Assembly: GCA_029550925.1 (NCBI GenBank)
Contig: JAKPGL010000090.1
Location: 1-44,539 of the forward strand
From: Planctomycetota bacterium
GTDB taxonomy: Bacteria; Planctomycetota; Planctomycetia; Pirellulales; Thermoguttaceae
Reading direction: 5' to 3'
Length of the DNA: 44,539 nucleotides
Below are positions 34,878 through 43,375 of this stretch, in pieces. The notes beneath the pieces are model-generated. The model worked only from the letters and a program-made list of their open reading frames with translations, had not been told where the DNA came from and ran no database searches. Made by a program: the position numbers and the translations under genes. Within the stretch, counting starts at the first letter, position 1. Each line of letters begins with the position of its first letter.

Positions 34878-35124
34878 CCTAAAAGTTTTTTCTTCCCCAC
34901 TACTACCAGTTTTACAAGACGCCGGATAGAATAATAAGGAAAGCCTGGTCTTTTCCGATTGCCTGTGCAGGGATGGAGCGTCTTTTCTCTACAAGCGGCG
35001 CATTGATTACCGCCGGGGCGGGTGTAGAAGAATAGGGACTTATTGACAGAAAGCGTTTGTGATGGCGTGGTGGCAATTTCTTTTCGGCAAACGAGGTTCT
35101 TCGGCCCAGCGGGAGGGTGTTTCG

Positions 35125-35544
35125 ATGTATGAAGCTCTTTCGGAAGATCAAGTGAGTGTGGATGTACTGGAACGGGTTTTCCAAGCCGCCTTTTTACGCA
35201 CCGAACGGGACACCGACGGAGACCTTTTAGTCCGGGATGAATCGGGAATCAACACGTTTGTCCGGGTCGATTCGGAGCGAAAGATCGTTACTTTCTTTTC
35301 GCTCTGGGGGCTTAAGGAGGAATTCCCGGAAGGGGAAAAATTGCGGTTGGCCAACGAATTGAACGACCAATTAGTCGTGGTTCGGTTTACAGTGCGATCG
35401 CCGCGGGTCTTGTGGTGTGATCATCAGTTTCTTTATGCCGGGGGCATGTCGCCGATCACGATCATCGCCGCGTATCGCCGCTTTGTCAGCGTTTGCCGGG
35501 AAGTGCCCCGCCGAGATATGTTGGGGATCGTCGGCACCGATTGA
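35125..35544 (+). CDS. YbjN-like domain protein
   Basis: 139 residues from ATG 35125, chosen because GGGAGGG (35111-35117) lies 7 bases before it. The frame continues up to 35059, adding 'MAWWQFLFGKRG', but without a ribosome binding site. The sequence 'DVLERVFQAAFLRTERDTDGDLLVRDESGINTFVRVDSERKIVTFFSLWGL' and the later 'ANELNDQLVVVRFTVRSPRVLWCDHQFLYAGGMSPITIIAAYRRFVS' fit the YbjN / type III chaperone-like alpha-beta fold. The function is unknown; such proteins are thought to act in protein interactions. It is convergent with an SPFH gene whose C-terminus looks like a related fold, so they may interact (inference). Confidence 0.65.
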   Translation: MYEALSEDQVSVDVLERVFQAAFLRTERDTDGDLLVRDESGINTFVRVDSERKIVTFFSLWGLKEEFPEGEKLRLANELNDQLVVVRFTVRSPRVLWCDHQFLYAGGMSPITIIAAYRRFVSVCREVPRRDMLGIVGTD

Positions 35545-35712
35545 GAGAACCCGACCTGGCGTCGCTTGCTGGAGTGCCCGATTAGCCCTCCCTGCTATTG
35601 AATCCTCTTTATGGGCCGGGACCCTCGGGAGTATCCCTCGGCATGATGGGGCCATCGCTGAGCCATCGGCATATCTTCCCTATTCCCACGAATACTCCCG
35701 GTTCTGCTTCCA

Positions 35713-37110
35713 CTAATAGGCGTCCTGGCCGGTGAGTTTTTCTTCCAGTTGGTCGGCTTGCCAGGCCACGGCCGATAGAGTCCGCGTCAAGGCCACCGGA
35801 TCCAACCCGGCCAACGGCAACATCGCTTGCAGCACCACGGTTGGCGCCCCCTGAATTTCACGGACGGCCAAAGCCCCATACATCAGTTGGGCGTTATACT
35901 GGAGCAGTTCGAGGGCGCTATCGGGCCGGGCTGGTCCGCAAAGAGTCCAAACAGCCAAAGCAGACGCCGTCCCAGCCTGAGCCGACGGGAATTCCACGTG
36001 CAACAGTTGCTTTCGCAGCGGCCCGACGGGGACGGTTACCTGCCAGGTTGGTCCGGAGGTATCTAATTGATATCCGGCTGCCTGGGCCACCGCCTGAACC
36101 AATACCTTCGGATCGACGGCGGTCGGCGTAGAAGCCGCCGCACCTGCCGCCCCCGCAGCCGAGCCTGCTCCTGCCGCCCCCGCAGCCGCCGCAGGTCCAA
36201 GAGGCGTTGCCGGTCCAGCAGGCGGTAGCATAGGACCGGCTGCTCCGGACGCCGCCCCACCACCTTGCCCGGCCTGCATCGCCTGCTGAATCATCCCCGG
36301 CATCATCATGCCAAAACCAAAGCCCATCCCCATACCCATGGGGCCGCTGGCCGTGGCCGGGTGCTCCGCCAATCGGGCCAGGCTCTGCGCGGTCTGAAAC
36401 TTCATGAACGCATTCAAATCTCCCACCGCACCCATCGCACTGCGGGCATCGATTGCCTTCTGCACCTCCTCGGGCGGCGTAATCGCGCTAATGAAAAAAT
36501 CTACCAGCTCCAGCCCATACCGTGCAAAATCCTCCGCCACCCGGAGCCGAAGCGCCGACGAAACTTCGTCATACCGGGCCGGCAGTTCCAGCATCCCGAT
36601 GCGTACCGTCCCCAATACGTCGGCCAATCGGGCCACGATCCCGTCCCGCAATTGTTGGGTTACTTGCTCCGTGGTATATCGTCCCTGGGTGCCCACCAAC
36701 GTATTGACCAGCAGCGCCGCATCCACACACCGGAACGAATACTTCCCAAACGCCCGAAGCCGAATCATTCCAAAATCGGCGTCCCGAAATGCAATCGGCT
36801 CCCGAGTGCCCCACTTCTGGTCCAGAAAAGTCTGTTTACCAATAAAATACACCTGACACTGGAATGGCGACTTCTCCCACGGCAGCGTCAGAAGCCTGGT
36901 GATCAGCGGCACATTGGCCGTGGTGAGTGTATATCGGCCCGGCCCGAACCGATCCATCGCCTTGCCGTCCCGAAAGAAAATCGCCTCCTGATTTTCCTGG
37001 ACAATCAACTGGGCACCCAGTTTAATGTCGGCCGACCCCTCCGGCGGAATCCGCTGCACTAGGGTTTGATTCGTGGAATCGAAAAATTGAATTACTTCCA
37101 ATAAGGCCAT
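35713..37110 (-). CDS. SPFH/Band 7-like 'virion core' family protein
   Basis: 465 residues from ATG 37110 (AAGGAG 8 bases upstream). An SPFH-like domain covers ~20-225: '[56 protein letters not shown]', then '[39 protein letters not shown]', and a helical '[31 protein letters not shown]'. A Gly/Met and Ala/Gly/Pro-rich linker (~255-330) leads to a C-terminal alpha-beta domain resembling YbjN/type III chaperone folds. There is no N-terminal membrane anchor. Known of the family: SPFH proteins form oligomeric assemblies, often at membranes. The coiled-coil gene at 37348 lies 237 bases upstream on the same strand, so a shared complex is likely (inference). Confidence 0.78.
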   Translation of the reverse strand: MALLEVIQFFDSTNQTLVQRIPPEGSADIKLGAQLIVQENQEAIFFRDGKAMDRFGPGRYTLTTANVPLITRLLTLPWEKSPFQCQVYFIGKQTFLDQKWGTREPIAFRDADFGMIRLRAFGKYSFRCVDAALLVNTLVGTQGRYTTEQVTQQLRDGIVARLADVLGTVRIGMLELPARYDEVSSALRLRVAEDFARYGLELVDFFISAITPPEEVQKAIDARSAMGAVGDLNAFMKFQTAQSLARLAEHPATASGPMGMGMGFGFGMMMPGMIQQAMQAGQGGGAASGAAGPMLPPAGPATPLGPAAAAGAAGAGSAAGAAGAAASTPTAVDPKVLVQAVAQAAGYQLDTSGPTWQVTVPVGPLRKQLLHVEFPSAQAGTASALAVWTLCGPARPDSALELLQYNAQLMYGALAVREIQGAPTVVLQAMLPLAGLDPVALTRTLSAVAWQADQLEEKLTGQDAY

Positions 37111-37240
37111 CGTTTGTCTCCTTGGAGAAAGTCTGTATCCTTCTGGCGTTTGAAGGCAATGAGTCTGGCCCGCGCTAAGGCAAGGGTTGGCTGAGGAGGG
37201 CCGCCTGTCCCTACCACGCAAGCAGAAAAACCCAAGCTGA

Positions 37241-37303
37241 GAATGTCACTGCCGCTCTAGCACCAGTCCGGTCCAAAATTGTCCCGGCCGCGCAAGCGGC
37301 AAA
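37241..37303. repeat. Fragments of family I interior modules
   Basis: GAATGTCACTGCCGCTCTAG and ATTGTCCCGGCCGCGCAAGC resemble palindromic modules inside copies A, B and F, but no GTAAC ends are present. A likely remnant or free-standing REP-like unit. Confidence 0.35.
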
Positions 37304-37347
37304 CCAATTACCTCGCCTGCCGGGAGAAAGGCCAATCCCTCCTCCCG

Positions 37348-37857
37348 CTAAGCAATCCCCCGCAGGATTTCTTCTCGCTGGGTCCACAGTCGGCCCAGGG
37401 CATCCAATTGGTCCAATATCCCGGCCAGTTTTTCCTTGGCCTCCTCCGGCTGGGCGGGTAATGGTTCTATCGCTTCCCGCAGGGCACTCACCTGTTCGAC
37501 CAAACTGGCATCATGGGCATAGACCCGATCCAGCACGTTTTCATCTATCCGCACCAGGTCGAAAAATCCGCTGTAGCCTCGCATGGCGCCCCGGATTCGG
37601 CCAATCAGTTGATCCAATCGGCTTCGCACCAGGTCGATCTGGCCCAGGTGGTCCAGTTGGCCCTGATCGAGCCATTTTCGGCCCAGGTCATCCAGGGGGC
37701 GTTTGGCCTGCTGCAATTGGTCGGCCAACCACTGCCGCTGCAAAGCGTCCGCATCCCGCCGATACTCCTTTTCCAAATACCCCCGAAACCCGGGGATATA
37801 CCGGAGGATCGTTTCCAGGGCGCCGCGACGTTCAAAGTGCTCGGTCAAATCCCGCAT
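37348..37857 (-). CDS. Coiled-coil protein of unknown function beside the SPFH gene
   Basis: 169 residues, soluble and almost wholly helical: 'MRDLTEHFERRGALETILRYIPGFRGYLEKEYRRDADALQRQWLADQL', then repeated heptad-like stretches to the C-terminus. There is no signal peptide or catalytic motif. I recall similar small helical proteins next to SPFH 'virion core' genes, but cannot verify this here. Same strand as the SPFH gene and upstream of it. Inference: an adaptor or co-chaperone of the SPFH assembly. Confidence 0.75.
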   Translation of the reverse strand: MRDLTEHFERRGALETILRYIPGFRGYLEKEYRRDADALQRQWLADQLQQAKRPLDDLGRKWLDQGQLDHLGQIDLVRSRLDQLIGRIRGAMRGYSGFFDLVRIDENVLDRVYAHDASLVEQVSALREAIEPLPAQPEEAKEKLAGILDQLDALGRLWTQREEILRGIA

Positions 37858-38100
37858 CGAAAACCCTCCCCAAAAGGCCCCTTCCTAGAACAAGTCTTTA
37901 TGCTACCCGATCTAAACTTTCCTGCCAAGCAAGGTCAGGAGAGCTAAAATGGGCAGATTGGCAAAACTGGGAAATTGCCCTCGATTTTCAAGGATCGGCC
38001 CTGGTACCAAACGTCCGGGAGCTTTTCCTGGAATCTCTCTTGGCCGGGAAGCCAGTCCGAAGGTATAACCTGGGGCATTGATCGAATGCTACACCCTCTG

Positions 38101-38280
38101 GCATGCGGTAACGCCGGGTAACGCCGTCTGTCCAGACGGCGGTTGACTCAGTCTAGACAGACTAGGTTACTAGCTCAGTCTAGACAGACTAAGCTACAGG
38201 CTCAGTCTAGACAGACTAAGTTACGTACCGCCGTGTACCAAGACGGTTAGGCAAGCCAGCCTAACAGACCTGGTTACAGC
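38101..38280. repeat. Cluster of extragenic palindromes with a 3 x 27-bp tandem array
   Basis: A CCGTCTGTCCAGACGG palindrome is followed by three 27-base units starting at 38147, 38174 and 38201, each reading CTCAGTCTAGACAGACTA then a GGTTAC/AGCTAC/AGTTAC end. A diverged unit at 38232-38277 contains GCCAGCCTAACAGACC. It is related to the repeats at 4617, 15467 and 21169. The rest of the 37858-38304 gap shows nothing else. Confidence 0.8.
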
Positions 38281-38304
38281 TATATTCCCTTTGCAGGCAG
38301 ATGC

Positions 38305-39030
38305 ATGATCGGGCGAAGAGCGTCAGTTTCTAATTGGCGGTGGGTCTTAGGGCTGTGCGGCCTTTTGGGGCTGGCCGGCTGCGAGGCCCTGGACCTGACG
38401 GACCCTGGGCGGTTTTGGCCGTTCCAAAAGGAACCTTTTACCGATCAGGTGCCGGGGGTTTCTACGCCCAAAGAACGGCTGCAAGCATTGAAACGGCTTT
38501 CCGAGCGGGCCGGTCGGGCTGGGCCGGAAGAAAAAGAGCGGATTGCCGCCGGACTGGCCCAGGCGTATCGACAAGAAGAAGACGCCGCGTTGCGGGCGGA
38601 AATCGTGCGGACCCTGGGCCGGTATCCTACCGCCGCCACCCTCCAGGTACTCCGGCAGGCGGTTACCGATTCGGAAGCCGATGTTCGGATGGCCGCCTGT
38701 GAAGCGTTGGCCCTTCAAGGAGGACCGGAAGCGGTGGAGCTTTTGGCCAGCCTGGTTCGAGGCGATGTCGATCCCGATGTACGTCTGGCCGCCGTGCGGG
38801 CTTTAGGACAGACGAAAGACCCGCGGGCCAAAGAGGCGCTCAAATATGCTCTTACCGAAGGCGACCCGGCCTTGCAACGCCAGGCCATGCTTACCCTAAA
38901 AGAAATCACCGGCCAAGACTTTGGCGGGAATGCGAAAAAGTGGCGGGAATATCTCGAAGGGGGCAATCCGGAACCCGAACGCCGCCTCTGGATCGCCGAC
39001 CGACTCCAGGACCTGCTGGGCGCATTTTAA
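38305..39030 (+). CDS. Lipoprotein with HEAT-like repeats
   Basis: 241 residues. The signal peptide ends in the lipobox LAGC, with Cys26 as the lipidation site, so the protein should be anchored to a membrane from the periplasmic side. After a short linker, residues ~60-215 form HEAT/PBS-lyase-type repeats: 'LRAEIVRTLGRYPTAATLQVLRQAV', 'DSEADVRMAACEALALQGGPEAVELL', 'DVDPDVRLAAVRALGQTKDPRAKEAL', 'EGDPALQRQAMLTLKEI'. Known: HEAT repeats are protein-binding scaffolds. The partner is unknown. The ribosome binding site is weak; an out-of-frame ATG lies 4 bases upstream. Confidence 0.85.
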   Translation: MIGRRASVSNWRWVLGLCGLLGLAGCEALDLTDPGRFWPFQKEPFTDQVPGVSTPKERLQALKRLSERAGRAGPEEKERIAAGLAQAYRQEEDAALRAEIVRTLGRYPTAATLQVLRQAVTDSEADVRMAACEALALQGGPEAVELLASLVRGDVDPDVRLAAVRALGQTKDPRAKEALKYALTEGDPALQRQAMLTLKEITGQDFGGNAKKWREYLEGGNPEPERRLWIADRLQDLLGAF

Positions 39031-39316
39031 GCTCGCTTGGGCGCCGTCTTGGTTGACGTCCGCTGGGCGGCCGCATGAATTCCGTGAACCAATCAATATC
39101 TATCCTCTCGTTCCCCGCCGAGTCATCGCCCATCGACCGGTTCATTGAAAACCTCCCGCCCTATTTGGCCGCTTTTTTCGGCGAGTCTTTGTTATTTTGC
39201 GATCCGACCTATGGGGTTGTTTTCCAGCGGCGGCAAGTGTGCGATAATCACCATGACGGTCTCCATCGGGTTAGGCCAACAGATGTGAGGGTCCCTTTGC
39301 AACAAGGAGATGCTTT

Positions 39317-40699
39317 ATGGGAAGCAATCGACGAGAAACGAGAGGCCAAAGTCGAAGAACGTTTTTGAAGACTTCCACGGCAGCGGCGGTCTCTGCGGCG
39401 GCGGCGCCGATCGTGGCCGAGAACGTTCGCGGGGCCAACGAGCGGATTCGCATCGGGCTGGTCGGTCTGGGCGGACGAATGCACTCCCATGTGGCCGCCT
39501 TGGCCGAATTGGCCGAACCAATGAACATCGAAATCGCGGCCATCTGCGATTGCGACCAACAGAAACTGGCCGAGGCCGAAAAACACTATCCCCAGTTGGC
39601 CGGCAAAAAACTGCTCCGGTACAGCGAGCAGCGCAAACTATTCGAAGATAAGTCCATCCATGCGGTCAGCTTTTCGACCCAGGACCATTGGCACGCCCTG
39701 CAAACGATCTGGGCCTGCCAGGCGGGTAAAGATGTTTATATCGAAAAGCCGCCTTCTCACAACATCTGGGAAGGCCGCAAAATGGTCGAGGCGGTCCGAA
39801 AATACGGTCGGATCGTGCAGGTGGGCACCCAGTGCCGATCCAGCCCCAACATCATCGAAGGCATCCGCAAACTTCGAGAAGGAATCATCGGCGATGTGTA
39901 TATGGCCCGCGGCATGACCTACAAAATCCGGGGCCATCTGGGCAAACACAAACCGACCCAACCGCCTCCCGGTCTGGACTGGGACGCCTGGGTCGGCCCG
40001 GCCGAGATGGTCGAATACTCCCCCTTCATGCACCGGCGATGGTACTGGATATCGAATTTCGCCAGCGGCGATACGGCCAACCAAACTGTCCATGACATTG
40101 ATATTATCCGGTGGGGGCTGGGTCTGGAGACGGCGCCGACCAAGGTGCAGTCGATGGGCGGTCGTTTCCCGCCTGCCGCCGACGATGACGCCGATACGCC
40201 CAACACACAAACCTTCTCTTGCCAATGGGAAGGGAAGGACCTACTGGTTACGTTCGAAATCCGCCATTGGTACACGCCCAGCGAAGCCGGTTTCCGGGAC
40301 CAGTATCCATTTGTAGATCATAGCAACGTGGTGGGCGTCATCTTCTTCGGGACCAAAGGCTATATGATCATCCCGGACTACTCTTCCTACCGGACATTCT
40401 TCGGTCCCAAATGCGAGCCGGGACCTTACGCCCATACGCCGGGCGAACCCATGATGGACAAAGAACATTTCGCCAATTGGATCCAGGCTATGCGGTCCCG
40501 AAAACCAGAAGACCTGACGGCCGACATCCTGACCGGCCATCTGTCCTGCTCGATTTGCCACCTGGCAAAAATCGCCTATAAACTGGGCCGAACCATCCAG
40601 TTCGATCCCAAAACCGAACAATTCCCCGGCGACGAGGAGGCCAATCGGCTGCTAAAACGGAAATACCGGCCTCCTTACATCGTCCCGGAACAGGTCTAA
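39317..40699 (+). CDS. Tat-exported Gfo/Idh/MocA family oxidoreductase
   Basis: 460 residues. The N-terminal twin-arginine signal is 'QSRRTFLKTSTAAAVSAAAAP'. The NAD(P)-binding Rossmann fold follows: 'RIRIGLVGLGGRMHSH', 'IAAICDCD', and the conserved 'DVYIEKPPSHN' with the EKP lysine. The C-terminal substrate domain has 'GDTANQTVHDIDIIRWGLG', where the D-x-x-x-H-D-I-D type motif holds catalytic residues. Known of the family: oxidation-reduction of sugars and sugar derivatives. Exported members are abundant in planctomycetes and are linked to breakdown of complex glycans. The substrate is unknown. AAGGAG (39304-39309) lies 7 bases before the ATG. The gene appears to stand alone. Confidence 0.92.
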   Translation: MGSNRRETRGQSRRTFLKTSTAAAVSAAAAPIVAENVRGANERIRIGLVGLGGRMHSHVAALAELAEPMNIEIAAICDCDQQKLAEAEKHYPQLAGKKLLRYSEQRKLFEDKSIHAVSFSTQDHWHALQTIWACQAGKDVYIEKPPSHNIWEGRKMVEAVRKYGRIVQVGTQCRSSPNIIEGIRKLREGIIGDVYMARGMTYKIRGHLGKHKPTQPPPGLDWDAWVGPAEMVEYSPFMHRRWYWISNFASGDTANQTVHDIDIIRWGLGLETAPTKVQSMGGRFPPAADDDADTPNTQTFSCQWEGKDLLVTFEIRHWYTPSEAGFRDQYPFVDHSNVVGVIFFGTKGYMIIPDYSSYRTFFGPKCEPGPYAHTPGEPMMDKEHFANWIQAMRSRKPEDLTADILTGHLSCSICHLAKIAYKLGRTIQFDPKTEQFPGDEEANRLLKRKYRPPYIVPEQV

Positions 40700-41124
40700 G
40701 CTGACCGGAGAGATACCGTCTTGACAGACGGTGGTACGTGGAAGGGGAAAAGAAAGAAGGCGTCGGATTCCGTGGATTCCCTCCGATGGGATTCGTTCAG
40801 CCCCGACTGTAAGGGGGCTTTTCCAAAAGGAGGTTTCGACGCCCTCCTTCCATCGCAGCAGGCCTGTCCAGTAAAATGGTTTTCTCTTTGGGGGCCGAGG
40901 AGGAGGGGCTCTCCTTGAAAGGAGAGGGGACCGAGTGTTTGGCGGAAACTTTCTCCAAACCCGGGTCTTAACGGAGAGTGGCTTTTTATTACACGCCGAG
41001 GCGACGTCAAGGGAGAGACGCCCTTTTATCGGAGGACCTCCTCGAAAAGAGCGAAAACTTCCAAAAACATATTCCCTCTTTTGAGGGGATGCATTTTCCG
41101 ACATTTTCCCAATGGAGGTAGGTC
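40700..41124. other. Intergenic region before the PGK-like gene
   Basis: 425 bases. A hairpin ACCGTCT-TGAC-AGACGGT (40715-40732) lies 15 bases after the upstream stop and resembles the extragenic palindromes elsewhere. Further weak stems occur, such as AAGGAGG…CCTCCTT near 40828-40852 and CCCTC-TTTT-GAGGG near 41076. GGAGG at 41114-41118 is the ribosome binding site of the next gene. No gene was recognised. Confidence 0.4.
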
Positions 41125-42513
41125 ATGAAAGTAACGGTCGAGAAGATGGAAAAATGGCTTCGAGGTGTTTTGGGGAGTGATCCCGAAGTCCCCGCCCTGG
41201 AACTGCCGGAATATCTGAAGGCGATTCCGGAATTGGATAGCCTTGCCGATGTGCCGTCGGGTACGCCCGTGTTGGTCCGCGGCGATACGGACGCAAAACC
41301 TGGCGCAAAAATCGGCGAAGGCGACATTCGACTCCGCTGTATGAAAGATACCCTGCAATTCGGCCGAGACCGCGGCTGGAAGCAGATTATCTTTGGCCAT
41401 ATTGGCCGCGAACCGGAAAAGTCGCTCAACAAGGTGCGAGATCGGCTGGCCGAGATCATGGGGTGCGAAATCACCTTTATCAAAGATTGGTTGAACCCGG
41501 AGACGTTGGAAATTCTGCCGGAGGTGTCGGCGGCCATCCAAAAGGCGGCGCCCGGCAGCCTGATCATGTTGGAAAACGTACGGAAATATGACATCGAACG
41601 GGTACTCTGGAAGGCCAAAGCGAATGACATTCCCAAACTGGCTCCCCGACTGGCGAAGCTGGCCAATGAGTTTGCCGAGAAAGTGGCCCGGGTGTATGTC
41701 CATGAGGCGTTCTCGGCCGGCAGTTTAGACGCTTCCAGTTTGGTGGTACCGGCGGCGATGGAACGGGTGGCTATGGGCAAGTATGAATGGGGGCAGTTCA
41801 CCGGCCCGCTCATGGAGTGCCTGGAAGCGGTGCTCGTGGTCTCCAGCGGCCTGAAGATCGACAAACTCGACGACCTGACAGCCATGATCAACCGGGGCAA
41901 AATTCGCTGGGTGTTTACCGGCGGGTCGTTGGCCATGGGACTGAAAAAGGCGGCGGCCCAACTCGACGGCCAAGACTTCTCGATCGGAGTCCAGGAAGAC
42001 CCAGCCCATGCCGACAAGCCGTACTACATCCCGCCCGAACGGGTCGAACAAGCCAAACGCTTGATCGCCGAAGGTCGGCAAAAAGGCATCCAGTTCATTT
42101 TCCCCGTGGATTTTGTTCTGCAAGATGGCCGGGTCTCTCGTACTATCGGTCCGAAGGATCAACAACTAGATGTTGGCCCGGAAACTAGCGAATATTACGA
42201 AAAGAAAATCGGCGAATTTTTGGATTCCGTTCGGGGCCGACAGGCAGTCGCTTTCCATAACGGCGTATTCGGGAAGTTTGAAGAACCGCAGTTTGAGGAA
42301 GGCACCCGGCGATTCATGAAACAACTCAAACGGATGAAAGATGCCGGAGTGAAGGTGTATGTGGGCGGGGGCGAAGGCGGAACGGCTTTAGAAAAGTACG
42401 GACAGCCGGATTGGGTAACCCATAACTTCACTGCTGGCGGTACCGTGCTCAACGCCCTGGGAAGTGAACCCGTGCCCTATCTGGTGGCCTTGAAGATGGC
42501 CGCTGGCCGATAG
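41125..42513 (+). CDS. Divergent phosphoglycerate kinase-like protein
   Basis: 462 residues, longer than typical PGK (~395-420). The PGK plan is clear from start to end: 'GTPVLVRGDTDAKPG' (usual VLVRVDFNVP), 'IIFGHIGREPEKSLNKV' (usual SHLGRP), 'SLIMLENVRKY' (usual LLENVRF), 'VYVHEAFSAGS' (usual NDAFG-AHR), 'VVSSGLKIDKLDDL' (usual GGAKVSDK), 'FHNGVFGKFE' (usual NGPMGVFE) and 'YVGGGEGGTALEKYG … HNFTAGGTVLNAL' (usual GGGDS/T … STGGGA). Several substrate and nucleotide residues are changed, for example the Asn of DFN and the GGGD Asp replaced by Glu. PGK activity is therefore uncertain; a changed substrate or structural role is possible. GGAGG lies 6 bases before the ATG. The gene is not in a glycolytic operon. 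Confidence 0.75.
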   Translation: MKVTVEKMEKWLRGVLGSDPEVPALELPEYLKAIPELDSLADVPSGTPVLVRGDTDAKPGAKIGEGDIRLRCMKDTLQFGRDRGWKQIIFGHIGREPEKSLNKVRDRLAEIMGCEITFIKDWLNPETLEILPEVSAAIQKAAPGSLIMLENVRKYDIERVLWKAKANDIPKLAPRLAKLANEFAEKVARVYVHEAFSAGSLDASSLVVPAAMERVAMGKYEWGQFTGPLMECLEAVLVVSSGLKIDKLDDLTAMINRGKIRWVFTGGSLAMGLKKAAAQLDGQDFSIGVQEDPAHADKPYYIPPERVEQAKRLIAEGRQKGIQFIFPVDFVLQDGRVSRTIGPKDQQLDVGPETSEYYEKKIGEFLDSVRGRQAVAFHNGVFGKFEEPQFEEGTRRFMKQLKRMKDAGVKVYVGGGEGGTALEKYGQPDWVTHNFTAGGTVLNALGSEPVPYLVALKMAAGR

Positions 42514-42547
42514 CCGCCTGGGGGAGATAAATACCGGACTTACTTAG

Positions 42548-42589
42548 AACCCCTCTTTAGATGGGATTGCTTCGGGAAGGGGGTTTTAT
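42548..42589 (+). terminator. Putative terminator after the PGK-like gene
   Basis: AACCCCTCTT (42548-42557) can pair with AAGGGGGTT (42577-42585), followed by TTATT. The stem is imperfect and the loop long. Position 34 bases after the stop is suitable. Confidence 0.5.
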
Positions 42590-42618
42590 TCTTTCCGAGG
42601 CTTTTGCTGGGCTTCCAT

Positions 42619-42650
42619 AGAGAAAAGGGAGAGCTTTAGGATTCTCCCTT
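42619..42650 (-). terminator. Putative terminator of the HPt gene
   Basis: A perfect 8-bp stem AAGGGAGA (42625-42632) / TCTCCCTT (42643-42650) reads on the minus strand into a CTTTTCTCT run. It lies 16 bases after the stop of the minus-strand HPt gene. Confidence 0.6.
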
Positions 42651-42665
42651 CTTCAGAGGGGTGGG

Positions 42666-43019
42666 TTATTTTTTGGCGGGATTCTTTTCTGCAGGGCCCC
42701 CCGATTTGGCCCGACGGCATAACTGCAGGAGATCATTCACCGTTTGCCAGATTTCTTCTTCGGGGGAATGGTTGCGGAGAGCATCGACGACCTGGGCAGC
42801 AGCTTCGCTGATAGGGGGGAATCCATACCCGCCGGCTGAACCTTTCAATTGGTGGCACAGGCGATGCAGGTTTTCTAGGTCGCCTTGATTCAAGCAGTCC
42901 AGGATTTTTTGGATCCGTTCGGGCATTTCCTGGACGAACAGGGTAACCAATTCTTGGAAGTCGGGGTCGGTTCCGATGGTGGAATATAGGGGTTGGGTAG
43001 TTTGCACTAAATTGGTCAT
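42666..43019 (-). CDS. Histidine phosphotransfer (HPt) domain protein
   Basis: 117 residues, a single HPt four-helix domain. The phosphorylated residue is predicted as His56 in 'LHRLCHQLKGSAGGYGF', the classical HxLKGxxxxxG motif. A Lys/Pro-rich tail follows. Known of the family: carries phosphate between receiver domains in multistep phosphorelays. No kinase or response regulator lies next to it, so its partners are encoded elsewhere. The ribosome binding site is weak (GAAAG). Confidence 0.9.
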   Translation of the reverse strand: MTNLVQTTQPLYSTIGTDPDFQELVTLFVQEMPERIQKILDCLNQGDLENLHRLCHQLKGSAGGYGFPPISEAAAQVVDALRNHSPEEEIWQTVNDLLQLCRRAKSGGPAEKNPAKK

Positions 43020-43375
43020 CGTTTTTTTCTTTCAAATATAAAGAAGTCCCGGGAGATAGAAAATTTGTTTTGTCGATGGAAACAGGAACGTCTATCAAAA
43101 GAATAGGTTTTTTCATGGGAAAAAAGCGTGGGGAAGTGTAGATTTCTCTGTATTTTTAGCAGACTGCTTAATCGATATAGATTTCCTATTCGGCATATTC
43201 TTTTCATTTGATATTTTGAGACCACGTAATCTACATAGTTTGGCTGAGATAGGAATCCTGGTTAATCTTTGGTCTCTACGCCGTCGATACCTATCCCTAG
43301 AATGGTCGTAGAGGTTGTATCTGCGCCAGAGTGTGTGGGTATCTGAATCGGTTCCTCTAACAAGGAGTCAGTCGA
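43020..43375. other. AT-rich intergenic region between divergent genes
   Basis: 356 bases, clearly more AT-rich than the surroundings, between the divergent HPt and cysteine-rich genes. A TTGATA (43208-43213) without a good -10 partner is the best promoter candidate for the latter. AAGGAG at 43360-43365 is its ribosome binding site. No RNA gene was recognised. Confidence 0.4.

Noticed and set aside
39075-39368. A 97-residue plus-strand open frame between the lipoprotein and the oxidoreductase
   Set aside because: It runs out of frame into the oxidoreductase gene, lacks a ribosome binding site and has no family features.
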